NCBI GenBank assembly: GCA_003427395.1
Contig: BFEA01000863.1
Coordinates: 289,846 to 313,602 of the forward strand
Reading direction: 5' to 3'
Source: Chara braunii
Lineage: Eukaryota > Streptophyta > Charophyceae > Charales > Characeae
Length of the DNA: 23,757 nucleotides
The position numbers and the translations under genes are program-made. Position 1 is the stretch's first letter. Every line of letters starts with the position of its first letter. This document shows positions 8,941 through 16,553 of this stretch, piece after piece. Under the pieces are notes generated by a model. That model was not told where the DNA came from. It made no database searches and saw nothing but the letters and a program-made list of their open reading frames with translations.

Positions 8941-9597
8941 CTACTGGCCCGACATGTTTCCCGGAGCAGTGCCAGAAGTGCTAGCCACATTGCTACCAAC
9001 GGGAGTGGAGGATCCCAACGCCTGCCCCATCGTAGGCGGGATCTTCTCGGTCACCTTCTTGTTTCGGCACTTGAATTGGTTATGGTCATATTGGCCACAA
9101 CGGATACAAGCCTGTCGTGTGTACCGATCTCTCCACACGTCCTCAGTGAGACCCGCTTTCTCCCATGGAGGAGCATTGGGCTCAACTTGACTCCTTGATC
9201 GGGAACCTCCACGGTGTCTACCGGTCGCCTTACCTTTTTGTGCTACGACAACGACTACTCCACCCCCTGGAGCCTCTACGCTGCCAGCCTCTGAACCTAC
9301 TCCCGCCTGGAAATGGTCGTCCAACTCGGTGGTAGAACCATCGTTGTCGACGAACATGATGCGGCCCTTCGCCTTCCAATTGGGAGGGAGTGATTTCTTC
9401 CGACCATCCATCGTGGGATTATGTCCATGCCCTATCTTTGCCTCAAGGTCTAGAGCCTTCTTGCTGAACGAGGGAAAGTTGTGCATATTGATGTTGGCCT
9501 CACCTGCCAACTGATTCCTGAGAGGCATGGGAAAGCATCTCAGGTAGGAGGTGAGTAAGACCTGGGGGTCATAGCGCACCCCAGGGACACAGATCAA
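8941..9597 (-). pseudogene. Ty3/gypsy gag C-terminal part with CCHC zinc knuckle
   Basis: The frame contains the end of the capsid-like domain (PQVLLTSYLRCFPMPLRNQL) and a basic, low-complexity stretch. It ends with a nucleocapsid zinc knuckle, CIRCGQYDHNQFKC, which fits C-x2-C-x4-H-x4-C exactly. It is out of frame with the upstream gag part because of a 34-bp insertion near 9620. The protein in a live element would coat the RNA genome. The methionine at 9597 is internal. Confidence 0.85.
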
Positions 9598-9610
9598 ACG
9601 CTCTACAGCG

Positions 9611-10891
9611 TCAGTGGCCGCTAGTGTGCAGTGTCAGGATCGCGTCAGTGGCCTTTTGGGCCTCCTGAGGATCGTGCCACCTGTCTTCCACCAACTTGAG
9701 AAAGTCATCAAATTTTTGGGTGACCGCCCAAGCACGAAAGTCATGACCGTACCCCTGTAGCTGCACTAAACCACTCAACCATCGTGCTGCACTCCCCTCT
9801 AAATAAGAGGCAGCCACAAGCACTTCCTCGTGCGGCAAGGTAAGTTTGCACTTGACATAAACCGGCACTGCCCTCAACCAAGTGTCGAGGTCTTCGCCCC
9901 TCTTATCCCCTGTAAAGGGTTTCGGAGCGGTGATGGTTTTCTTCGGTAGCCACTGACTTTGTCCCGGTCCCTGCATCACTTCGGGCTGTGGACCCTGCGA
10001 TACAGGCTGCTGCACTGACTGCAGGGGCTAGGTACCCTGCGGCTGTATAAGCTGCGAGACAGCAGGCTGCGCACTTACGACAACCTGCAACGGAGGTTGG
10101 GTAAGCACTGTCTGTACAGAAACCTATAAACTAGGACCTGTTGAGAACCGTCCTGTTAACGGCATACTCAGGGAGACAGGTTGAACCGATACTGGAGTGG
10201 TATATGGGGATACCCCAGTCACCGGTGGAACAAAAGGAGGATGATGTACAACGGGCCAGGCACCAGGCCAGGACAGTGATGGTCCCACCTGCGCTCGTCC
10301 GACCAGAACGGCCAGACTCTGCTGAATGTCCTGTAAGATTGCCGTCTGCTGGTCTTGCATCTCTACTACTCCTAACAAGACCGACCTCAGGGCCCTCACC
10401 GGATCATCCAGCTCTGTTGGGTCCATCTCCTCTAACTCACTCATGTCCGCTTGTTGTCGCTGCAACCTGGCTCTTCTTCTAATCATTCTTTCTTTTTCTG
10501 CCTTAATCTCTCATAAAGCCTTCTGTAGTTGTGCCTCTTGCAGGGCAGCCTGCTGTATGGCGATCTGCTCCGGTGACAACACCACTGGCTGGCTTGCCAT
10601 AACCCCGGTCGACTAACTCTGGGTTTGTGCAACCGTTGACACTACAGATCCTGAACTGCTGGTCTGGGAACTCTGTTGCGCAGCAGTTGCCATGGCTGCT
10701 GAAACAGCGGCTTCGCTTGCGAAAGATCTGCTGGTCTCTGCTGCCCTAGCCCTCCGTTGCTGTTGTCGCCTCTCCCTAAGCTGGCGGAACTGATATTTGT
10801 CGCTCTCTGGTCCTAAGGCCAAGTGGGCTATCGAGCGTCTAGCCGATCCCAAGATCCGGTCGTCCTCACTAGTGGTGCCCCTATCGCTCAT
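9611..10891 (-). pseudogene. Ty3/gypsy gag N-terminal part, interrupted by four in-frame stops
   Basis: From ATG at 10891 one frame extends to 9611, interrupted by nonsense codons near 10613, 10511, 10124 and 10030. Open pieces are 10613-10891, 10124-10486 and 9611-10015. All three share the frame, so only point changes separate them. The first part is rich in Q, R, S and A (RERRQQQRRARAAE), likely coiled or disordered. The last part is the Retrotrans_gag domain: KPFTGDKRGEDLDTWL, AASYLEGSAARWL and VEDRWHDPQEAQKAT. The start is chosen because the gag frame upstream of it has no other supporting context and the leader follows. Function: virus-like-particle structural protein. Confidence 0.8.
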
Positions 10892-12133
10892 ATGCTACAG
10901 AACTGCACATCGTTTACACTAGGACACGCAATGGATGCCTACCGCAGCGACATGTACAGACCGATATAAACAATCGACAGTTATATTCGAGACTAAACAT
11001 TTCGAGTCCAGCAGGTACGTTCAAATTCCTACAAATAATCCTATTCTACTTTAACTAGCTCGCAAACAGAAAGCACAATGAACAGAATCAGTTCTAAACT
11101 ATGTTGTCTGTCAGATGTCAACGACAGTACATCTCACTAATCAAAATAAAAATAGCATCATTTGTTGGGTCTGTTTGCAGCATGGGATCTTACTCAAACT
11201 TATCACCTGGAATCTACCCCTTCCCCAATTCCCCTTGATTGTCACTTGACGTCAGCGTCCCTCAGCAATCCGGTTTGGTATGCGTGACTAAAGGTGTGCA
11301 CACGACCCACCCCTGTGCCTCGAGTATCTGCTGAGCTGGCCAGCCCTGCACTATGTTTATCCTCGCGTGCAGCGAGCCTTGCGCCAATTGGCCGATCCAG
11401 AGGCAATTTAACGACCGCCCCCAAGTGTCATCAGGGATTATTTTACGTCGCAGCAGGACGACGATCACAACCAATGGTTTCCCCAGGCGGTGTTTATTTA
11501 TAGACGCCCGGTACTCGTCTCTCCCATAGGGCTGGTCTGCCCTTCAGTACCCCTTCTATGAGCGCAGCAAGCAGACAAGGACAAAGCAGCATAGCATGCA
11601 TGCTCTACTCCCGATGGGTTGGCATGGTGACCGTGACCCAGTGCTCCGTCCAGGGACCTTCAGAAAGCACCGCCCTCTCCTTCCAGATGCTCTACGTGAA
11701 CAATGCCGACTCTCAAGGTTGAGCGCACACGACACCTCACATGAGAGGACTCTCAAGAAGGAACTCACAACCTCACGGTAAGAAGTGATGAAGAGGGTAG
11801 ATAAGGTTAACAGCAACGTACCTCGATATAGCTGCCCCCAACCACAAATATTCTCACCAGATGACGTGAGGGCGATTGCGATGACCGGCACAACCAACAT
11901 TATCTCGGTGTTCCACCTCAGCACCAATCAACCACCAGATAGTTCTCATCACACTGCGAACACCCAATATACACACCGTAGCCTTCTTGGCGATTCCCCT
12001 TTCCTCCTGGGTCGCCATACCTTGTCTCCGCCCTCCTCACGACATACCCCCTACGGCCTCACTCACCAAGCGGACCGCATGTATATACCGCATAGGCAGA
12101 AGACAAGCGCCAGATGAGTGCAACGTACCACAA
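10892..12133. other. Long untranslated leader of the Ty3/gypsy element
   Basis: About 1.24 kb lies between the primer-binding site and the gag start, with no supported gene. Within it a plus-strand CCAATGG near 11471 precedes TATTTATAG near 11493-11501, looking like a promoter opposite to the element. A stretch from TGTTGGGTC (about 11164) to GGTTAACA (about 11812) has LTR-like ends, but no flanking duplication and no second copy. A nested old insertion is possible but unproven. Confidence 0.4.
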
Positions 12134-12144
12134 CTCCGATACCA
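12134..12144 (-). other. Primer-binding site, initiator-Met tRNA type
   Basis: On the element strand TGGTATCGGAGTTG follows the end of the 5' LTR after two or three bases. The plant consensus for the initiator-Met tRNA 3' end is TGGTATCAGAGC; this site matches it at TGGTATC and GAG, differing by one A-to-G and the outer bases. The position immediately inside the LTR confirms the orientation of the element. Confidence 0.8.
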
Positions 12145-12147
12145 AAT

Positions 12148-12631
12148 TGCATAACGAACTTCAGCAATCAAACAGCATCATACACAGTAGACCAGATAGT
12201 CGCGACCTCGAACCAAGAGCAGAATTGCATCACGAGTTTCACCAAATAAGAGCACACCAAAAGCTCATAATTGACAATGCTGGAATAGTCTCATCATCNC
12301 AGAATTGCATCACGAGTTTCACCAAATAAGAGCACACCAAAAGCTCATAATTGACAATGCTGGAATAGTCTCATCATCATCAACGAAGAACCAATGTTGA
12401 TATCCTATCTGGTGCTCGGCGCCCAGACTACAGATGACAGATCTTATCTAGCCTAGACTACAATGTCGAAGATGACGACAACAACTCTCCTGAAGTACGA
12501 GCAGATAGCGGCCAATGCCGCACGCTTCCAGCACCAGGTATGTCTCTCGCATCACTCACAACCTCGTTCCCCAACACACAGATGCCACATGCACCCAAGG
12601 ATCACCCTGTGCCTCACCCAACTCCCATGCA
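12148..12631 (-). repeat. 5' LTR of the Ty3/gypsy element, containing an N-bounded 80-bp duplication
   Basis: Direct-repeat partner of 4461-4867, from TGCATAACG to CTCCCATGCA. It is about 80 bp longer because the segment at 12221-12298 is repeated exactly at 12301-12378, across the single N at 12299. Without that duplication its length (about 404 bp) equals that of the other LTR. Confidence 0.85.
12221..12378. repeat. 78-bp exact duplication joined by an N (probable assembly seam)
   Basis: CAGAATTGCATCACGAGTTT and the following bases to CTCATCATC are repeated without mismatch on both sides of the ambiguous base. The left LTR has only one copy. An unresolved contig overlap is the simplest explanation. 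Confidence 0.85.
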
Positions 12632-12650
12632 ACCGAAATAAAACGGAATA

Positions 12651-12668
12651 CAAGGGGGAGGAGAAACA
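12651..12668 (+). other. Candidate polypurine tract preceding a TGTTAGG LTR start
   Basis: AAGGGGGAGGAGAAA is followed within a few bases by TGTTAGGTGC at 12673. This is the layout of a polypurine tract next to a 3' LTR on the plus strand. The spacer CACATA is slightly longer than usual. Confidence 0.45.
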
Positions 12669-12678
12669 CATATGTTAG

Positions 12679-12712
12679 GTGCATCCGGAGCCAATATTGA
12701 GCCCGGATGCAC
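12679..12712. repeat. Inverted repeat 1, 10-bp arms
   Basis: GTGCATCCGG (12679-12688) and CCGGATGCAC (12703-12712), perfect, 14-nt loop. Confidence 0.85.
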
Positions 12713-12787
12713 TTGGAAATCAAACGCTTCATTTTTCCTTAGCATGGGGCAAGTTGTGGGGCTGTGGGACTAGGAAAATGACCATGA

Positions 12788-12815
12788 ATGCAGTCCAAGA
12801 AACAACGGACTGCAT
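12788..12815. repeat. Inverted repeat 2, 9-bp arms
   Basis: ATGCAGTCC (12788-12796) and GGACTGCAT (12807-12815), perfect, 10-nt loop. Confidence 0.8.
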
Positions 12816-12913
12816 GGGGATGCCTAGGCTAAGAGAAAATGAGCCATGGCAAGCCCGAAAAGGCTCGAAAAAACAATTTCGGCATGAGGCAAGTGGAGAC
12901 GGTAAACGGTAAC

Positions 12914-12932
12914 CGTGAGATGAGATCTCACG
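12914..12932. repeat. Inverted repeat 3, 8-bp arms, 3-nt loop
   Basis: CGTGAGAT, loop GAG, ATCTCACG. Confidence 0.8.
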
Positions 12933-13206
12933 CCCTAGAAAAATCGGCGCATAAGTGGCACCTAAGAGAGAGATGTTGGGGCCACCAAGGGCAACGGGGT
13001 CCAAAAATAAAAATGGGACACCGTCTGGGATGTTGTCGGGGACCAAGTGAGCCCAAATAATAAAAGTCGAAAAACGGGACACGCGCCGGCGGGACTACCG
13101 GCGGGACAAGAAAATGGAACTAATATGGAGGAAAGTGGCGGGGACTTGAGATGTCCCAAGGGAACCATGGGCCAGCACAAGAAATAGTTGCGCAAGCAAA
13201 CGACAC

Positions 13207-13229
13207 CGTCGAGATCGAGGATCTCGACG
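13207..13229. repeat. Inverted repeat 4, 10-bp arms, 3-nt loop
   Basis: CGTCGAGATC, loop GAG, GATCTCGACG; perfect. The loop is the same GAG as in inverted repeat 3. Confidence 0.85.
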
Positions 13230-13245
13230 ACGGAAAATATTAGAA

Positions 13246-13267
13246 CCACTAGTGCTAGCACTAGTGG
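13246..13267. repeat. Perfect 22-bp palindrome
   Basis: Half-site CCACTAGTGCT followed directly by its reverse complement with no loop. It lies only 16 bp after inverted repeat 4. Confidence 0.9.
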
Positions 13268-13332
13268 GAGGCAAGTGGGAGAGTCATGAGAGAAAAGAGG
13301 ACGAAATAATGATGATGGGAGGGCAGCCGAAC

Positions 13333-13352
13333 AGTCCGAGATATCTCGGACT
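13333..13352. repeat. Perfect 20-bp palindrome
   Basis: Half-site AGTCCGAGAT followed directly by its reverse complement. Unrelated in sequence to the palindrome at 13246. Confidence 0.9.
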
Positions 13353-13690
13353 AGCTAGGCATGAGAAAATAAAACCTCAAGAGGCTCAACATGAGAAAAA
13401 GGTTGTCCTTAGAAAATCGGAGCAAAAGGGGCTCAAAATTGGACAAACGGAGGCAAAGTGGAGCCCTCTAGGAGCATGGGGGTGCCATTGCTGAAATCCA
13501 AGATATAACGGCCAAGTACCAGCCATGAACCTGGCCTTGAATGAGGCCCTAAGGCCTAGAAAGAGGGTGCACAGCAGTTTGACACTTTTCACAACTGAAA
13601 TAAAAGAAAAAAAAAGAAAAATGAGAGAAAAAGGAGGGAGAATGAGACAAAAAGGGAGAAAAGAGTGGAGGAGAGTGTGCCGGCCTATTG

Positions 13691-13719
13691 GGACCTGCAC
13701 AGTAGGGACTGGCAGGTCC
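13691..13719. repeat. Inverted repeat, 8-bp arms
   Basis: GGACCTGC (13691-13698) and GCAGGTCC (13712-13719), 13-nt loop. Confidence 0.75.
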
Positions 13720-13754
13720 TAACTGTGAGCACATCCCTCCTAGAATGAGAGAGG

Positions 13755-13797
13755 GCAATCCGGATTGCTGAGATATGGCCCTTGGGGCCATATCTCA
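13755..13797. repeat. 14-bp palindrome abutting a 13-bp-stem hairpin
   Basis: GCAATCCGGATTGC (13755-13768) is directly followed by TGAGATATGGCCC, loop TTG, GGGCCATATCTCA (13769-13797). Both are perfect. The second is the longest stem in the array. Confidence 0.9.
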
Positions 13798-13866
13798 ATA
13801 AAATCTGAATTAAAAAGAAGAAAATGAGAGAAAAAGCAAAAGAGAAATGACCGGTTTTCTTTTGGA

Positions 13867-13939
13867 CCATGGATCTGAGATCAGATCTCATGGTGGAGAG
13901 GAACTAGCCGTTTTTTGTGGGCCAGCTCAAAACGGCTAG
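13867..13939. repeat. Two consecutive hairpins
   Basis: The first (13867-13893) has CCATG...CATGG outer arms around GATCTGA, GA, TCAGATC. The second has CTAGCCGTTTT (13904-13914) and AAAACGGCTAG (13929-13939), perfect 11-bp arms. Confidence 0.85.
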
Positions 13940-14107
13940 CTCCGGAATAAGGTGGCAACCCAAATTGGAAAGAAACAAAAGAGGGAAAGAGACAAAACTG
14001 TGCATTTGGCCCAAAAAGAGAGTCAGATGCACCAAAATTTGAAAAGGTGGACTTAGGGGCTCAAATTTGAAGCAAGGGCTACTTGGGGGTAGCACAGAAT
14101 ATTGTTG

Positions 14108-14134
14108 GCCTTGGATCTCAGTCAGATCCAAGGC
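14108..14134. repeat. Inverted repeat, 11-bp arms, 5-nt loop
   Basis: GCCTTGGATCT, loop CAGTC, AGATCCAAGGC; perfect. Confidence 0.85.
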
Positions 14135-14242
14135 TGAAAATGCACCGCTGCATTGGAAAATATCTCGGTCTGCCCAAAATGGGGTAGAAACTGAAAAAAT
14201 CGAGAAAAAGGCCCACTAGGTTTTTTTCTCTCAAGTAAAGTT

Positions 14243-14435
14243 GCCCCTTGGGCATTAGGACCCAAGGGGGCAGCATTTTTTAGGTGAAAAGGAGGCCGAA
14301 GGAGGCCAAGAGGCAATCCGAGTTGGTACCAACCACTCGGACTGCATGTACTTGGCCAAAAAAAGGCCCGGGTACCTCCGAAAGGGCCTAGTGGGGGAAC
14401 TTTGCCTTGGGGGTACCTCGGTTCACCTCAAGGCA
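14243..14435. repeat. Three further hairpins at 14243-14271, 14317-14341 and 14403-14435
   Basis: GCCCCTTGGG pairs with CCCAAGGGGGC apart from one bulged base. TCCGAGT...ACTCGGA encloses the palindrome TTGGTACCAA. TGCCTTG pairs with CAAGGCA over a 19-nt loop. Beyond about 14435 the density of inverted repeats drops. Confidence 0.75.
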
Positions 14436-14905
14436 CATGGGGAGGCCCATGGGCTGGCCGGACTACTGGTTTCACCCTACATAAGCTGGGAGTTCAGTCC
14501 GCCACATTCACAATTGAATGAGAAGTGCCCATGCTGCCCAAGTGAGCTCATAGGAACACTCTTTCACTTGGAGAGAGGAGAGGGGAACCCATGCCAGTAT
14601 GAGAGCTTAGAGGAGGCTATGAGCTAGGGAGAGGAGCTCTAGAGGCTAGTGGTAGTGAGGCTGGCACTGGGGAGGTGGTCCGCCATAGCCCCCTGGGTGT
14701 GAGGGAGAGAGAGAGGCTAGAGGGAATCCCATTAGCTCTCCTAGAGGGGAGGACTCCATAGCCATGGTGGTAGGAGCTTGTAGCAACTTGGGAGAAAGTG
14801 AGAGAGGAAGGAGAGAGGCTTGAAGAAGAAGGAAGCCATACCCAAGAAGGTGTTTGTGCAAGGAGGAAGAAGCCTCATCAAGATTGAGACTCCATCTCCA
14901 AGACA

Positions 14906-14917
14906 TTAACAAGGTGA
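14906..14917 (+). other. Strong 5' splice-site consensus at the edge of the LTR-like unit
   Basis: AACAAG is followed by GTGAGTGG, close to the ideal donor. A second ideal donor, GCAG followed by GTAAGTG, is at about 18402. If the locus is transcribed, the satellite arrays would lie in an intron. No transcript evidence is available from sequence alone. Confidence 0.3.
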
Positions 14918-14935
14918 GTGGAAGGAAGATGATGT

Positions 14936-15127
14936 TTCTTCTTCTTCTTCTTCTTCTTTTTCTTCTTCTTCTTCTTCTTCTTCTTCTTCTTCTTCTTCTT
15001 CTTCCTCCTCTTCTTCTTCTTCTTCTTCTTCTTCTTCTTCTTCTTTTTCTTCTTCTTCTTCTTCTTCTTCTTCTTCTTCTTCTTCTTCTTCATCATCTTC
15101 ATCTCCTTCTTCTCCATCTTCTTCTTT
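14936..15127. repeat. (TTC)n microsatellite
   Basis: About 190 bp of nearly uninterrupted CTT/TTC with a few TTT and CCT variants and a decayed right edge (CATCATCTTCATC). Poly-Leu or poly-Lys readings across it are artefacts of the repeat. Confidence 0.95.
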
Positions 15128-16160
15128 CTATTGGGCTACTCAAACTCTTGTTTTTCACTCACATACTAGTGGGTAGTGCTTCGATTCTTCTATGGATGAT
15201 CTCATACTCAACACTTGTGATTTGGGCTACTCAAACTCTTGTTTTTCACTCACACACTAGTAGGTAGTGCTNCGATTNTTCTATGGATGATCTCATGCTC
15301 AACACTTGTGATTTGGGTTACTCAAACTCTTGTTTTTCACTCACACACCAGTAGGTAGTGCTCCGATTCTTCTACGGATGATCTCATACTCAACATTTGT
15401 GATATGGGCTACTCAAACTCTTGTTTTTCATTCACACACTAGTAGGTAATGCTCCGAATCTTCTATGGATGATCTCAAGTTCAATTCTTGTGATTTGGGC
15501 TACTTCAACTCTTGCTTTTCACTTTCATGCTAGTAGGAGATGCTCCGATTCTTCTATGGATGATCTTATGTTCAATTCTTGTGATTTGGGCTACTTCAAC
15601 TCTTGCATTTCACTCACACAGTAGTAGGAGCTGCTCCGATTCTTCTATGGATGATCTCATGTTCAATACTTGTGATTTTGTCTACTTCAACTCTTGCTTT
15701 TCACTCACATGCTAGTAGGAGATGCTCCGATTTGTCTATGGATGATCTCATGTTCAATACTTGTGATTTGGGTTACTTCAACTCTTGCATTTCACTCACA
15801 CACTAGTAGGAGATGCTCCGATTCTTCCATGGATGATCTCTTGCTCAAATCTTGTGATGTAGTCTAGTGTAACACTTGCTTTTCTCTCACATGCTAGTAG
15901 GGGATGCTCCGATTCTTCTATGGATGATCTCATGTGCAATACTTGTGATTTGTTCTAGTTTAAGTCTTGCTTTTCACTCACATGCTAGTAGGAGATGCTC
16001 CGATTCTTCCATGGATGATCTCGCGTTCAATACTTGTGATTTGGTTTATTGTAGATCTTGCTTTTCACTCCCATGCTAGTAGGAGGTACTCCGATTCTTC
16101 CATGAATGATTTCGTGCTCAAGACTTGTGTTTTGGAACTAGTCTAGCTTGTGCTTTCCAC
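15123..16160. repeat. Satellite array A: 91-bp unit, about 11 copies
   Basis: Landmark TATGGATGATCTC recurs at 15191, 15282, 15373, 15464, 15555, 15646, 15737, 15828, 15919, 16010 and 16101, exactly every 91 bp. The unit reads through TTGTGATTTGGGCTAC, TTTTCACTCACATGCTAGTA and GGAGATGCTCCGATTC. Divergence increases to the right. Two Ns (15272, 15278) fall in the second unit. The 67-codon open frames here repeat every 91 bp and switch frame, so they are not genes. Each unit carries GAGAT...ATCTC arms. Confidence 0.95.
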
Positions 16161-16179
16161 TCGAATAATAGATGATGAC

Positions 16180-16553
16180 ATTCTGTTTCAAACTTTGGTT
16201 GCATACATGAGCCATGAGCATGTGTTTGAGCAAGTCTCACTCACATGCATGGCTCAGCTCTCACAAAATGGCATTCTGTGTCAAACTTGGTTGGATTCAT
16301 GAGCCATGATCATGTGTTTGAGCAAGTCTCACTCGCATACATGGCTCAACTCTCACATGATGACACTCCATTTCAAATTTGGTTGCATTCATGAGCCGTG
16401 ATCATGTGTTTGAGCAAGTCTCGTTCACATGCATGGCTCAACTCTCACAATATGACATCCGTTTCAAAGCTTGGTTGCATCCGTGAGCCATGAACATGTG
16501 TTTGAGCAAGTCTCACTCATATGCATGGCCCAACTCTCACAGGATGGTGTCCC
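16180..16553. repeat. Satellite array B: 92-bp unit, about 4 copies
   Basis: Landmark GAGCAAGTCTC recurs at 16228, 16320, 16412 and 16504, exactly every 92 bp. Each unit contains a long imperfect hairpin, GAGCCATGAGCATGTG (with variants) paired with CACATGCATGGCTC, enclosing the landmark in its loop. Sequence is clearly different from arrays A and C. Confidence 0.92.

Larger units (their letters stand above)
4461..12631 (-). mobile_element. Ty3/gypsy retrotransposon with chromodomain-like tail, nearly complete but inactivated
   Basis: Two direct repeats of about 405 bp (4461-4867 and 12148-12631, the latter enlarged by an 80-bp duplication) flank gag-protease-RT-RNase H-integrase on the minus strand, the Ty3/gypsy order. 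A primer-binding site lies just inside the right LTR (12134-12144). Both LTR copies read TG...CA. Coding is broken by several nonsense codons and frameshifts, and by a short deletion in RT. The LTR copies differ at roughly 15 positions of about 390, by eye, nearly all transitions. I see no matching target-site duplication at the two outer edges (GAAGA versus ACCGA), so rearrangement or inter-element recombination is possible. The internal region is about 7.3 kb with a long 1.2-kb leader. Confidence 0.9.
12673..14911 (+). repeat. LTR-like 2.2-kb unit, TGTTA...TAACA ends, filled with palindromes
   Basis: The unit begins TGTTAGGTGC and ends GACATTAACA, so its ends are 5-bp inverted repeats of the LTR type. 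A purine tract precedes it and a (TTC)n tract follows. The interior is A/G-rich on the plus strand, without a plausible coding frame. It contains about 15 unrelated near-perfect inverted repeats between 12679 and 14435. A TATA-like CTACATAAGC lies near 14481, followed by what would be a transcribed R/U5 part. No second copy of this unit is in the window, so the LTR call depends on its ends and neighbours only. Alternatives are a non-autonomous element body or a structured non-coding RNA locus. Confidence 0.45.

Noticed and set aside
11556-12117. Frames of 110-123 codons on both strands in the gypsy leader
   Set aside because: No recognisable domain and they overlap each other on both strands; the region is the element's untranslated leader.
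14854-15267. 137-codon frame with a poly-Leu 'membrane' stretch, and the poly-Lys frame opposite
   Set aside because: Direct translation of the (TTC)n microsatellite.
15421-16079. Series of near-identical 67-codon frames
   Set aside because: They recur every 91 bp in rotating frames, which is the satellite period, not a gene family.
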